A stretch of DNA of 64,000 nt, taken from positions 62,001 to 126,000 of the forward strand of contig JASANC010001068.1 in the NCBI GenBank assembly GCA_030248135.1, written 5' to 3'. Of this stretch, positions 10,707-23,227 are shown piece by piece. The stretch comes from Theristus sp. LFF4_11 (lineage: Eukaryota > Nematoda > Chromadorea > Monhysterida > Xyalidae). Under the pieces are notes generated by a model. It worked only from the letters and a program-made list of their open reading frames with translations, searched no databases and was not told the origin of the DNA. Numbering within the stretch: position 1 is the stretch's first letter; every line of letters starts with the position of its first letter. The position numbers and the translations under genes are program-made.

Positions 10707-13700
10707 TTTCAGTTCACAAATTTGGTTGATTCTGCAGCAATAACGAGATAAAAAGTTTGAAACTGAACATTTTTAAATTAGTTCGCTCTTAAAACTCGAT
10801 GAAATAATAACGTAAACAAACAAAGCCAGTCGACAAAAAAGAGGCAGAGCAGACTATTCATTTGTTCTGTGGCTGTGGCTGTGGCTTTATTCATGGTAAA
10901 TTGAACACAGAGGAAGAGGAACCCGAAGTGAAAAAAGATGAAGCAGTTTATGCATGGATAAGCATTTTCGTCCGTCGGAAAACTTTTAAACTGTCTTCAG
11001 CAGTAAACTAAGTCTTCGGTTCGCATAACCTATTTCATTGAAACATCACGCAGCGACACCAACTGAAAGTTTTCGATAACATATTTATAGAGGTCTGGTG
11101 TCTTGTTTGAGTTGCACGTTTACATTAGTTCGTAAGACAAGTAAACATTAGTGGTATTTTGGCTCTAAAACAGCAAACCGAGAGACAGCAAGTTGAATCA
11201 AAGCTGACGAGATGTTTTTTTCAAGTTGCTTAGCAGAAAAGTGCAGCTAACGCTGTTAAATCATTCACCATTCGTAGCGAAATTAATGAATGAAATTTGA
11301 ACAACATGAATTGGAATTAGTTTCACAAGATGGTTTTCAAATACAGGTTGAACAAAACCGAAATAGTTTTGTTAGCCCATTACTCGCGCTGAAGTCATGC
11401 ACACATATACGACATAGACATTGGCAGGCGAGATGGATATGATGCCTGCAGGGCGCAAAATTTTTCAATTTACTCTGTTGTCAGTGTGGGTGTAACAAAA
11501 CAAATTTCTACTGGCTTGATGCTTGTAAACTTTAGCACGCGGCTGGTCACGAACTAAAATAAAAGTGTGCGGTCGGTGGGGTCCAGGACGGATGGGCGCT
11601 CGGTATGTTAGGGAGACCGCTGTGCACATAGATCAATTCTAATTTTCACTCTAAAACTAGCACTGTGTCTCTTTTGAGCACTACACCGCAGCATGGAAGG
11701 CACCAGACTGGCACGTTGCATTGTACATATCTGCTGGTAGCACCCTGCGTGCTCGCGTGCTGCTGTTTCCGGTCTTTGGTTGCTCGCTGCGTTGCTTCTT
11801 TCTGCCGTGCCGCCCAGGCGTGTCATTTGTCCATTGCTGTCCGTCAAAAGTCGTCCTCATCAAATACAACCTAGGACATTGTTATTGGACGGTGCGCTGG
11901 TTGGTCGTTGAATGAGTTTCGGTTTGCACAAAAACGTAGTTTAGGATACAGTATGTAGCGGTATAATCTTTCCTTTTGGTCCCGCAACTCAATGCGCGCA
12001 TAGACAGGTAAACAGTTTCATGGATGACGCGGGAATTCAAAATTGGTGAAGTGATCCGAGTCCCCTACATAGGGCCGAGTCACTTAGGCGACTTTTTTGA
12101 ATTGCCACGTACGGATTGAAACTGGTTTCCTTTCTACGTCTGCACCCGCATTCAGTAGCGGAACATAAAAAAAATGACAATAAAGCATTTGTGTTTGTGG
12201 CCAGATCGGATTACATTTCCCCTCGGTGCCGTATACCGCATGTGCCACGAAGATTTTGTCGTAAAACCAACATTTTATTCATTCAGACACAAATGAACGC
12301 ATAAGATGGTGGTGGTGGTGTGGTGCTGGGTTTTGTAATGCGACTGTGCAGTGTAGCATATAATGAGATACGCGAGGAAAATGTGCTGGAGGACATAGAA
12401 ACAAGAGATTGATGCTGACAGTCATTCGAACGCAACTTTGCAAGTGATACTGCCGGGGTCGTTGGTACGATGATAAGTGTTCGTTCGTTCTTGGGCAATT
12501 CATGGCTATTAAAAGTTGGCACTCACTGACAAAAACTGTGCTGTCAAATGAAAAGGTGACGAAATGCTGAATTTCCGGGCAATTTAAACCACAAGCAGTG
12601 GCTAGGCTTTTATGGTTTTCAGTTCTGAGCAGACCAGAGTTTGAATTGAGAGGACACACTGAGATCTGTTATCAGTTACAGTAGTTATGTGAGTGAGAAA
12701 CTGTGCTGTTCATTGACACAGCATGCAAACCAGCTACGTTTACAGTTTCTGGTTTTATCGAGTCCGTTGTCTGTTCTGTTCTGTTCAAGCATAAAATGTC
12801 TCAAGTCTTTGTCCTAAATTTGTTCTCCTAGCTTCTTTGGTTGGTTCGAATGAATTTCTGGCTGACGGCGTAGCAGCAGCGAGTCTCATTCGATAACAAG
12901 AAGCATCTGCCATGGATGTAATTTCCGCAAATGCTACGTTATCTCCGTGTTAATCAATCGCGCAGTGGAACGTGTCGCAAATGGTTTTAGCTCCAATTCA
13001 AAATTGCATCTATGGTGTTTGAACGTCTTATTTCAAAGCGTATCTTACGCAATGGAATTTAACTGAACACCTAAAAGCATGAAACAATAGTGTTTGAAAG
13101 AAATGGGGTGAAGTGAAACCTTATCATATTTTTAGTTCTGAATAAAGTACAATCAGAAAAGTTAATGAATGCCACAAAGAATGCCACCAACAACGTCGAA
13201 TATCTAACACTGTTGCTGCAAAATGCAGCTGAGACTTGCCTGTTATTTTTAGATACACCACCATATGAGAGGTTTGAGAACTGAGGAAACCAGAGAGCAA
13301 ATGCATGAAACAAGCGAACATCAGTGGTTGCATGATTCTCTCGGTGAATGTTTCTGCAGCGCAGCAATTCAGCCATTTCTGTTGTTGTTTTGTGTGTTCG
13401 TTTTCGCTCGTGCTGCATTTCGTGCACCGCTTTGGATACTGCAGCTGTCTGACCCACACACCATCGCGTCATACAACATGACGTTATTATCACATTTTGC
13501 ATTATTCGGTGAGACGATTTAGTCGTGAAGAAGTTGTCCGTTAGTAGTTACACGCTTGTCCTGATCTGCAAAAGTGCGCTCACGAAGCCTAACAGTGTTT
13601 TGTTTGCTCGACCAGTGCTGCCGTGACGCGCGCTGCCTGTGTTCCATGTTCTTTAGTCGCAACTGTTCCTGGCGGCTCATCATCTCTTTGTGCCCTCCGC

Positions 13701-14409
13701 AGAAGACACAGACTCCATTCATACGTGCATATCGATTTGTGTGTTCCAAAACCAGCGCATGCGCGTCTGTCCGTGTGCTTGTCGCAAGTCGTCATCAGCC
13801 CTCCTGGGAACGCCGCCCCGGCTCTCTGTTCGTTTATATGCGAGCGCAACGTGGTGGTTCATTTTGAAAATTCGTAAACTCTGGCGTGCTATTGCACCAA
13901 CGTTGCACACATACATCGCATGTGCTCTAGTCTTCTTTTGATTTTGCTCAAGTACATTTGTTGCTGCTGTTGTTGGCGGCGATGTTTGCATCTTACGGGC
14001 GTTTTGCGTTTTATGACACGGCTCCGCCGATAAATGGCTTCTCCTCTGACGGACATTAACTTTGGCGGTGCGAAATGAAATTTACATGGGAATGTGCGTA
14101 AAGTTTGCAGCTTCTTGTGTATTCCTGACACAAATCACCAGTGATTTCATCCAGTAGATTGGTCTCAAGTGATTGCATAACTTGTTTTTTTAAAGAATGT
14201 TTGCCAAGTGTGTGCTTTTTGAGTGTGCAAAAACTAACAGAACACATGAAACACGATGAACTACTGCCATTGCGCAAAAATTATTTTGGAATCTGATACT
14301 GGGGATTGCCATAAAACCACAGGGATAAGAAATGCTAGACACTAGTCAAGTGAAAACAAAGAATTCAATCGACTTATGAAATCAGTGAAAACCCTTTTGG
14401 ACATTTCAG
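10707..14409. other. 3.7 kb without a recognisable gene
   Basis: AT-rich at 10.7-11.5 kb. A GC-richer patch at 11.6-11.9 kb is open in several frames on both strands, but no frame resembles a known family or has a convincing exon structure. A short GGCTGT repeat occurs near 10870. 12.0-13.0 kb shows nothing coding. 13.5-14.3 kb has a possible minus-strand coding segment, listed separately. Confidence 0.5.
13519..13815 (-). CDS. Possible last exon of an unrecognised minus-strand gene
   Basis: An open frame ends at 13519 with VTTNGQLLHD and a stop. It contains VCVFCGGHKEMM and a basic helix RQEQLRLKNMEHRQR. Codon use is GC-richer than the surroundings. Further minus-strand candidates near 14056-14180 (LETNLLDEITGDLCQEY) could be an upstream exon, but I could not join them with matching phases. 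Function unknown; it may not be a gene. Confidence 0.25.
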
Positions 14410-14545
14410 CTCGGTGGCAGTGCACATCCACATCGACGTGGTCGTGGTGGCTTCGCTCACAGACTCAGGGTTTGGACATTTCAGCTCGGTGGCAGTGCAC
14501 ATCCACATCGACGTGGTCGTGGTGGCTTCGCTCACAGACTCAGGG
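14396..14545. repeat. Two tandem 75-bp copies containing a 3' splice site
   Basis: Copies at 14396-14470 and 14471-14545 are almost identical. Each begins TTTGGACATTTCAG, a good acceptor, followed by the same 25-codon coding block (LGGSAHPHRR, then GRGGFAHRLR). The acceptor of the downstream gene is therefore duplicated. Confidence 0.9.
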
Positions 14546-15398
14546 CCAGGGGCAGGGTTAATCGTGCTCATCATCCAAATCGTGGGGCTTATCACTCGAA
14601 TCGAGACACGCATCCGTCACAAAGGGCAGGTTGGATTAGGACCGAATAAAGGCTGAAATGTTGTTTGTTTGGATTTATGCAAACAAATTCGTGGTGTTTA
14701 GCAATCTTGAATGTGTCTAATCCGCGACAATCTAAGCTGCATGACATTTCTTGCGGGTACAATACAAAATGTTGACAATGTTTCATTTTTTTGTTGTTTG
14801 CAGTTGCAGCTCAATTTCAACTGCCTGACGCTGTTGAGCAGAATGAGTCAAACTGTGACGGCCCCTCCAAGCGTGCACCGCAGCGTGCGACCGTTGAGGA
14901 AGCGAGCGATACGAGGGACATCGATCAACTGCAACTGTCAACGTTGCCAAAACTGCAGCGCGCCTCGCCCGCCGTAGCGCCACGCACGCACGTTCGTGGT
15001 TTTCCTTGTTTGTGTGTCGTTACTCATTGTGTTTTTGTGAATTGTTGCAGGAATTGCAGCTTTTTCTGTTTCAGTTGTCTTTATGTTCGAACAACTTGTG
15101 ATGCTGAAGGGTGAACTTCTGAAAGATCGAGTCTTGAAAATGAAGTGTTTTTCAGCGTGCCACGACTTGCAAACGGCCAGTTTCAAATAAATGCGTTGTG
15201 TCAAGCAAACCAGGCGACGGCGAGCTAGCGAGGAACCAATCATTTGATGGCCCACCATCTGCGAAACAAGCGAAACAAACCTGCAGCAATGATGACGTTG
15301 TGAAAGCGCAACAGAAAAACGCACACAAACCGAAGGGATACTTTTCAATGTTTGGTGATGATGTTGACATCGATGTTAGTGATTCGGATTCGGACTGA
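14410..15398 (+). CDS. Disordered RG-rich, acidic-tailed protein, N-terminus not found
   Basis: Three exons with matching phases: 14410-14629, 14804-14991, 15156-15398. Exon 1 encodes two copies of a 25-aa basic block (HRRGRGGFAHRLR) and further Arg/His/Asn-rich sequence. Exon 2 is polar, with EEASDTRDIDQLQL. Exon 3 ends KGYFSMFGDDVDIDVSDSDSD and a stop; the acidic Ser/Asp tail suggests casein-kinase-2-type phosphorylation. No ATG lies in frame upstream of the first acceptor, so at least one earlier exon is missing. The RG block and acidic tail are typical of nuclear RNA-binding proteins, but I do not recognise the family. Confidence 0.6.
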
Positions 15399-15743
15399 GT
15401 TTATGGCACATTCATACGAGCACTTTTACACCGGACCAATCCGGTATGTTGTTGATTTTGGAAATTTGCTGATCAGTTCAATGAGTTTGTTCAGTGACAT
15501 TCTTCACAGACTATTCAAGATTGAAATTCAAGCAAAGACTTCACATTCAAGCTAACATTTATCAACATTAGTGCACTCGTTATGTTATAACACAATAACT
15601 GCTGTACAGTCACAACCAAACACGCACGCACACATGCGATGTGACTGCAGCGCGCGTGTTACCGCATGTGTGTGCTTTGTCGTGACTGTGCAACATTACC
15701 GTGCTCTTACGAGTGCAACCAGCACTTTGCACAGTGCATCATT
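15399..15743. other. Tail-to-tail intergenic spacer
   Basis: Separates the RG-rich gene (+) from the CHK gene (-). It includes a GT/AC-rich stretch near 15610-15710 (CACACATGCGATGTGACTG...GCAACATTACCG) that recurs loosely at 33355-33435 and 48730-48785, so it is a short dispersed repeat. Confidence 0.4.
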
Positions 15744-18550
15744 TCACTGTGCCGTCGCCTTTCGTCTGCGTTTGTACTCATTGAACCAGCGTTTGTCGTT
15801 CGCAAAGTCGTCGATCAGCATCTTTGCGCGTTCGAACATCTCGTGCACTCGCTGCTGCCGGTTGTGGCCGTCGACGACGCCGCTGTTGGTCATGATCGGC
15901 ACGCCAAACAAGTAGAACACCACCGAGTACGCAGTGACGATCTGCAGCGCACGGCGCACGTCCGTCAGCGTGAACTCGGGTGTCTTGCCGAGCTGTGTCG
16001 TCAGCTGCGCGTAGTAGTAGGCGAGCACTCGCTCAGTCGCGGCGCGCCGCAACGAGCCGTTCGTGCTGCTGTACAGCACACGCGACAGATCCTCGGCAAC
16101 GCTGCCTGCGTGCGCCCCCTGCCACGAACAAACGCTTTCGTTGGCTTTGTCTGACTGACACGACGAAACAGTTGCTATTAAGCGTACTACTGTTTCTACA
16201 AAAGTTACTGCCAGAACAAAAGCTCCCTATTACTATTATAGCATTGTACAGGGTGGGCCAAAAGTTTAGTTGGGTCATTACTTTGTTTGCACTGAGATTG
16301 TATACAAAACCAGCCAAACAATACATTGTGAGTGCTGCACACCTGCCAGTCAATCAGTGCCATCAGTTTCTCAGTATCCTTCTCAAAGAGCAAGTTGTTC
16401 GTCCACAGATCACCGTGTGTCAGCACTGGTGGTATGCCGAAGAAGTCACGGTCGTACACCACGATCACATCGTACAGGAAGTCCGTGTCGGCCATCCAAC
16501 TCAACTGTAACTTTCATGCAAAGTCTTGAAACATTGAATTTTTGCTTTGGGATATCGTTCTCGTTAAAACACTCACAAAAATAATGTACAGGGTCATAAA
16601 AAACGTCAAATTTTCAAAACGCTTCGATCTTGCGACTGCATCAATGTCTTAAAAAAAGCTTAAATTTGCACCACTTTGTATCACCGTAAGCGGTCATTTA
16701 AAGCAACGGTTGGACACATTCCGCAGTTTAAGCAACTAAAACAAGACAATTATGAATCAGATGACAGTGAAACAGAAGATGATGTGATATTGCCAGAAGA
16801 AAACTTGAATGATGATGATGACGCGTATCCCTATGCTTGAAAATGTAAAAAACACTGAAATAAAGTGGCGCAGATGCACAAGCCTGTGCACTTATCGATT
16901 CACTTCAATTTTCAGAAGCAGAAAGCTGTTGCATCTGCGTTGTATTCAGAAGGAAAGAAGTCTTGCCTTTTCCGGAAGGTCGTCATCGAAGTATCCCGGT
17001 TTCATGTCCATCATCTGCCTGGCAACCATTTTTATCATGTCCGGCCACGTTTTCATTTCGTCCTTCAACATCACCACAAATTTGTCTTCCCATTTGCCTG
17101 CAGCGGACGCATTTTGCTTTGGTGTTCAAATGGAATGAGTGTGCCAGAAGCGAAGTGTGTCCAACAGAAACCTTGATTTGCGAACGACCACGCGTGCAAC
17201 GCAGCGAGATTGTCGACCACTTGCAGCAGCTGGTGCTCACTCAGTCCGTCCGCAATGTTCACCGTGTAGCCGTTCAACGTTGAAAAGTCCTGTTTTATTG
17301 CAAGCAAACGTTAATTTCTGTTTTGTTTAAAAAGTTGTTTCCTGAAAACCGTATCATCCGGTTATTTGTGGTGTTCACCTGAACTCATCTGAAGCAAAGT
17401 ACATGCAACATCCGTGCTAATTTGTACCAACAACGAATTTGCCCGCTCACCTCCATTACAATAACTGGGTTTTGCTCGGCATTCGTTTTGTCGTATTCTG
17501 CAGTGTGGTAAACGTGTGGCATCAAAACCGGCGAATCGTCACGAAACAACTCGTACCTGAATGATACGCACACCTGTTCTAGCGTTTCTTGAGCGCGATA
17601 ATCAAAAACAAAAAGAAAAAATAAATAATGTAACAAATCACAGCAGCAGCACGTACAGGCGGCACTCATTCGCATGGGCGATCGGGAGAAACGCCTCGGC
17701 CATTTGCTTGCTCATCTCCTCCTTCGACATCACTGCATCGTCAAACACAAAATTCTCCATTTGTGATTCGATGGTTTTCGTTGTTGGAAGCTGCAAGGTA
17801 AACGTGACACAGCAAAAAATGCGTTGCAAGTCCAAGCATACACGCCAAGGGACTTCCGTTTGTAATACTGGTGAAAATGGTAGGCATTTCAGGCACAATC
17901 AAAGATTTCGCCTTTGCGCAACGATTCTCATGCAAATGAGAAACATCTGGAACGAACGTGTACAATTGTACAACACATGAACTCAATTTTCATACAACTA
18001 GCTGATTGGTTGGTGAACCTGTGATGCATATACTTTCTGTGCAGGAGAGACTGCCTCCACAGCAATCAGCTACTGTAGTTGCATATCATACTGAAATCAT
18101 ACAGCTACTGAAATCGACTGTCGTAGAAAACAGAGCGAGTTGGAATGCGCACAGGCACATTGCCACCTTGAGCACCACGGCACGTGGCAGTTGGCGGTCA
18201 GTTGCCGTGGTGAGCTGCCATTGCAGTTTCACCCTTAGGATGTCAGACAGGAAGCCCTGGCCGACTCCAATCGGGTCGACCGTAAAGTCGGCCACTCTTA
18301 TGGTTTCGTATTCTTCATTTGCATCCTTGATCGACAGTCTCTGCTTGATTTTGTGCTCGAGCCAGCCGATCGAAAATGGACTGCCTTTAATTGGTCGACT
18401 TCGGCCATCTTTGGATTCATCATCGACCATTTTTCCTGGTTTTGATCTGTTTTTTGTTTTGTAAATATGACTTTTCTTGTCGGAAGGAAGGCTTGTTTTC
18501 TTTATGACCGAAGGCTTTCGTCTTTCGTTGGTCTTGTCTTGCAATGCCAT
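15744..18550 (-). CDS. CHK kinase-like protein (DUF1679/EcKinase family)
   Basis: Choline-kinase-like phosphotransferase of the family expanded in nematodes and arthropods, where members are thought to phosphorylate small hydroxylated molecules such as ecdysteroids or xenobiotics. Exons from high to low: 18550-18167, 17790-17657, 17556-17451, 17289-17172, 17097-16967, 16504-16343, 16118-15744; 469 aa, phases consistent. Visible motifs: glycine loop GVGQGFLSD, VVLK with the ATP-site lysine, VIVMEDFSTLNGY, LAALHAWSF, the Brenner motif VLTHGDLWTNNLLF (HGDxxxxN), the metal-binding MALIDWQ, then GSVAEDLSRVL. The donor of exon 5 reads AAG|GCAAGA, so intron 5 is probably GC-AG. The N-terminus is Lys/Ser-rich with no signal peptide, suggesting a cytosolic enzyme. 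Substrate unknown. Confidence 0.92.
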
Positions 18551-19319
18551 TCAAAGCACAATAGATCAACTTTGTGTTTGTATGAAACCCTGATAACGAA
18601 CGTGCGCATTTTTATAACGTGTGTTTGTACAGTATTTCTGTGTCACTGATAAGCGGTTGCCCCGACTAGTCCCATTGACCGGGTGCTCAAATTTAGCAAA
18701 ACGAGAAGTCAATTGTGAAGCTGGTAGTGTGTCAATTTCAACACTTTTTGCAACACATCATTATGAATCATGAGACAAAGAGTGTTTTTGAAAACTACAA
18801 GGCTCAATTTCATCCCAAGCAGATTTTCTAACGATAGTTTGGAATGTTTGTATGAGTTCCTGAGTGATGTGTTTTGCTTTTTTAAAATGCTTCAAGCTCT
18901 AGCAATTGTTTCATTTTCTCCAAACGTCATGAAACGCAAAAAGCGATTGCTGTGGTGAACGTGGGCGTAAAAAATGTGAACGCAAATGCACGCAAAAATG
19001 CGTGTGCGTGTGTTTTGCACCAATTGATAAGTCACTAAGCACAACATCAACATGATGCGCATGTGCACGGTTTGCAGGGTTTTTGTTGACATGTTATTTT
19101 TCAACATCACTGAAAATCAAACACTGGTGGGCCGTCGCAATTATAGACTGCATTCCCGCACAGAGCCAACTATATTTTTTAAAAAGAAAAACACCCACAA
19201 GTTTTTGAGACTCCGCTATTTTCGTGATTTTTGGAAACATTTTCGCTTCTCTATGAATCGCTGCCATTGGTTTTACTTTTTTTACTTTTTAGAGCATTTC
19301 TTGTTGTGAAAGTGCAATC
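18551..19319. other. Intergenic spacer between divergent genes
   Basis: Lies upstream of both the CHK gene (-) and gene A (+) and should contain both promoters. I see no convincing TATA box or coding ORF. Confidence 0.5.
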
Positions 19320-22040
19320 ATGGTGCTCACATTCGTCACGTTAACAATATTCGTTATAAGCACCATGTCAGTTTTGGTGAGTCCATGAATGGCATTTTGG
19401 GAATTTAATTTTTTGGTCCCATTTAAGCTTGGGAATTTTGGAAGTTAGAAGCAACGTTTAATTCTGTTTAATTCGTTTAATTCCATACAGCACAAAATTC
19501 TGTTTTCCCAGGGTGACTACTGCAGCAGTTGCAACAGACGAGCAGCAAAGCACGCCATTGACTTGCCGTACATTTCCGACTTGGAGATGCAGGACATGTT
19601 CGCAGATCTGCGCGTCTGCTTTCAGCCGTTTGTTGACATTTTTCAAACTGCGGACAATTCAACTTCAATTTTAGCAAATTTTCTGAAAATGTGGTTTTTC
19701 TTTCAAATTCCTTTTTACACTTTTTGCACACACAACACACGTTTTTAGTTGTGCAGCCGGCTACAAGGACACTCAGTCCAGCAACCCCCGCAGTCGTCCA
19801 AATCATCGACCGTCCAGCAGCAGCGGCCACCGAACATTTCCCGGCTAGTTTTCTTTGAAAGTTTTTATCGACAAAATTACTTTTATTAACAAAAATAATG
19901 ACAGAAGCAGGCTTTGCCTGAATCATTTTTCATAGTTTTCAATTTTGTAAATAATTCTTAGGACGTGGCAAACGGCAGGCATCAACTGCTGCCGAAATGC
20001 AGCGAACCATGGACTGTATTGAACGCTCATTTGGGCAAACCGTCGAGCAAAACTTGGAGCAATGTGTTGAACGCGAAAAGTATGGCGGGTCCACTTTCAC
20101 AACATACAGTAGTAAGTGCCTGCTTGCTTGTTAGAATTTAAAGAACCATTGTTCGAGCAACGAATTGTAGTTTGGCGTATCACTCGTTTGGTTCGATAAG
20201 CGGGTATTGTAAATTGTTGTAGACACTTTGACGGCTCCCTATTTCCAAATAGCTTCCATGTTTTCCGAATTTTCCAAATAGCGGTTGTTCCATGTTTTTC
20301 CGATTCCTTGACTGCCTGCTGTTTTTTGAACGCTTCTGTCAGTGAGCACTTTGTTTCAGCCCCTCGCCCCTCATTCACTCGTTACCCGAGCACGGTTGGC
20401 CCCATCATTCCCGTCACCACCCGACCGAACGGCCCTGGCGACCTCATGGGCATGCTGACGTCATTTCTCAATGGCAGCAACGCAAACGGACTCGACTTTC
20501 TGACTGCGTTGACGGGCAGTGGCAGCGGCCAAGCTGTTCCTGGCGGCATCCAGGAATTCCTTGGTACGGATCGCTTTATTGATGCTTTTGACAGTCATTT
20601 AACGAAATTGACTTTTGGAAAAATTTCTTGCCCAGCAATAGATGCTCGAGCGCTGTCCAATAAAACGCTTCATGTAGTGGTTACGATGAAATTTGTCGGT
20701 TTGTTTTGGCCGATGTTTTTTGACAGAGAGCATTGTTTAGGGCCACTTCTGTCGTTGCTGGATGGTGGTGGTGCTGGCAACGGAGGCCTGCCCGGACTAG
20801 GGGGCGGGGCAGGAGGAGCACTGCCAGGCATCGGCGGCGGTCAGCCGGGCGGTTTCGGTTCGCTTCTGCAGGGATTCCTGCAGGGACGCAAGAAGCGCGC
20901 CGCTGGGGGCGAACAAGGCGTTTTTCAATAGTGAGTTTCTGAAAAATTGTTTTTCTGTTGTTTTTTTGTCGCATGAAACCAAGATTTGCAGTCTGATAAT
21001 GCTGGCGTATGCAAATCGCATGGTCGACCGGATGTGCCCGCAGATGAAAGCAGAGATCAACGAATGCACGTCAATGGCAAGCAACGGACGTTTGAGGCTG
21101 CACTCGCTCAATCCCGAGAGCGTTCGCCGCAAGTACTGTGGCTATCGCGCAGAGAACAGCTGCGAGAAATGGTCGGTGATGTTTGACAATGAACGATGAA
21201 AAGCAAGGCACGTTCTCACAGTGAAACGGCTGTAGTACAAAACGAAGGCGTTAGATGCTGCCAGCTGACGACAAAAATGGCACACCGAAAACGCCAACTC
21301 ACTAAATTACCCACGAAAATTCGCGAGTTACCATGGTTATGGTATTGTGGATTTATTCAAACGTGTCCCGACTAAAATGACGTCATTTGCTTTAAAAACG
21401 CCCGTTTGTCAAAGTACAGGCACTAAAATGTCAGTTTGGTGTGACTGATTCGACATTCACCATTTGTTTGCGGGAAGAAATCGGCAAAACGGAAAGTCTG
21501 GTTTGCAGTGAACGGCAAGCGCATGTTTGACAGCACATGACGTCATTTCAGTGGGACAGGTTTAAAAAAATAAGTCATAGCTTATAACCATTTAATTTAA
21601 CCACATTTAACCACTTTCGTGAGTTTTCACTGCTATACAGAAGGCACTCAAATAAATTAAAATTCGCGTGCCGCACTATTTTCGTGAGCTGTTTCCGTGC
21701 TGTTTCCAAAATGCTAGTTTCCGTGAGTACGGGCGTTGCCAGCATCGCTGTTTGCGCACCAGTGCGTTTGTCACGGTTTGTCTTTCTCAGTCGTCACGCG
21801 CGCTCAGCGGCCGGTGCCTCGGACGATCACGAGCATTTCTGTGTGTGCTACAGCGAATTGAACGATCGCTCGCGACAGTGGAACTGCGGAGCGTTGCCGG
21901 TGCTGCCGGACTGCAGTGAGCACAGTGGGCGCGGCGGCAACTGGCAGAGCACTCACCAGCTGTCACCTGACGACATTTGCCACCACGACTACAAACTGCC
22001 AACCGCCGAGCAGTTGCTCGCCTCGCAGAAACAAGGATGA
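19320..22040 (+). CDS. Gene A: secreted cysteine-rich proprotein, paralogue of gene C
   Basis: Unrecognised family. Model: 19320-19376, 19512-19690, 19749-19792, 19962-20108, 20360-20563, 20729-20930, 20992-21171, 21791-22040 (420 aa). Order: signal peptide (MVLTFVTLTIFVIS); an N-terminal domain starting GDYCSSC; RGKR dibasic site; module MDCIERSFGQ...EQCVER; Pro/Ser linker; Gly/Leu-rich stretch; GRKKRAA furin-like site; a C-terminal domain beginning LIMLAYANRM with CPQMKAEINEC, RKYCGYRAENSCEKC, HFCVC, WNCGALPVLPDC and DDICHHDYKLP. The final exon could be mistaken for a separate small gene (ATG at 21711), but the acceptor at 21790 restores phase and every cysteine block has a counterpart in gene C. 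Donors of exons 2 and 3 are weak and uncertain. Likely processed in the secretory path; function unknown. Confidence 0.7.
21344..21579. mobile_element. Dispersed inverted-end repeat, copy 2
   Basis: Nearly identical to 10258-10490, with the same inverse ends AAACGTGTCC...GGACAGGTTT and internal TGACGTCAT motifs. Located in the last intron of gene A. Probably a short non-autonomous element. Confidence 0.6.
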
Positions 22041-22577
22041 ATCGCGCTCGTTATCAGCGTCTGTTTGCTTGGTCGCGCAAAACGGCTTTCCAAACTGTAT
22101 CATTTATTTACGACCTATTCGTCTGCTGGCTACATTTTTGCTCGTTTTTAATGTAACTGTTTCTTTCTTATTGACTGTGATTTTATTCAAGTTAAACGCC
22201 ATAGTCGTTCGTATTGTTTTTGTTGGTGGTTTCCAAAAACTGGTCCATTTGTTGAGTCTTACTTTTGAACTGGTACCGTTTCTCGAAATATCATTGTTTT
22301 TTTTTTTATTTTTCATAATAATTTTTGTACAGAACATGGGTTGAATGAAGAATGTAGCTGACTACGAGGCTATTATGAAATAATCGATCAAAAGTCTTGA
22401 GGCGAACCGAACGCATGTTGGTCACAGCAATATTCAAAAGAGTTTCAACATTCACACCAATCAAAAACCCTGCTGGAAGACTAGAATAAATAAAAATAAC
22501 AACAGTATCACAAAAATCACAAGGATATACATTTTTGATTTTTTTGCTTTTTTCCAAAACATAGCCGAACGGTAATA
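22041..22577. other. 3' flank of gene A
   Basis: T-rich DNA with no gene visible; candidate 3' UTR of gene A. Ends at a TA-flanked MITE. Confidence 0.4.
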
Positions 22578-23006
22578 CCGTATTACCCCCATTAAACCCC
22601 CCACCACCATTAATCCCCCCCACCAAGAAAACACCCAACCCCCACGACAAGTTTCCGAATACCCCCCCCACAAATAATCCCCCATGGGGGATTATTGGAA
22701 ACCTGTTTGAAACACATACCCAGCGAATTCCGTGGCTGGTTGCAGTGAAAATGATGAAATTGTGCTACCAAAGGCCCCAAATGGATGAGTTAATGGTAAT
22801 TTCATTACAAAAGGCTGTTATAAAAGGAAATTTCTATGTAGAGTAGAAGTTTCTGCGACTTTTTTGCCTGCCATGCAAGGTATTTTTGCCATTTTTCAAT
22901 AAACCCCCACCCCTAGAACTTGTTTGTAAATAACCCCCCCCTTCCCAATAATCCCAAAGTCGCTGACGTATTAATCCCCCATGGGGGTTTATTCGAGGTA
23001 ATACGG
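22578..23006. mobile_element. TA-flanked MITE with CCGTATTACCCCC ends, copy 1
   Basis: Inverted ends CCGTATTACCCCC and GAGGTAATACGG, with TA on each side (22576-22577, 23007-23008), as in Tc1/mariner-type insertions. The interior has C-rich blocks (TTAATCCCCC) and unique sequence shared with 49231-49633. No coding capacity. Confidence 0.75.
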
Positions 23007-23227
23007 TACAAAGTCCTTAGTCAGAAGACGATGCACCTTGCAATGACGCTGTTTTGTTGCATATGGACAAACAGACACACAGGCGTGCAAACACGATGTT
23101 GCAGCAGCCGCGGTGTGCGTGCTACGATGCTACATGACTGTGTCATTATGAGCACTGTCTTGTGGCTGGTCTACAAAAACTGAAATTATGAAAATCATTC
23201 GGGCAATCAAATGCCAAATACATGCAA

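Noticed and set aside
21711..22040. Separate 109-aa small secreted gene starting at 21711
   Set aside because: The region from 21791 matches the last part of gene C, and the acceptor at 21789-21790 joins gene A in phase. It is better read as the last exon of gene A, though an independent start cannot be fully excluded.
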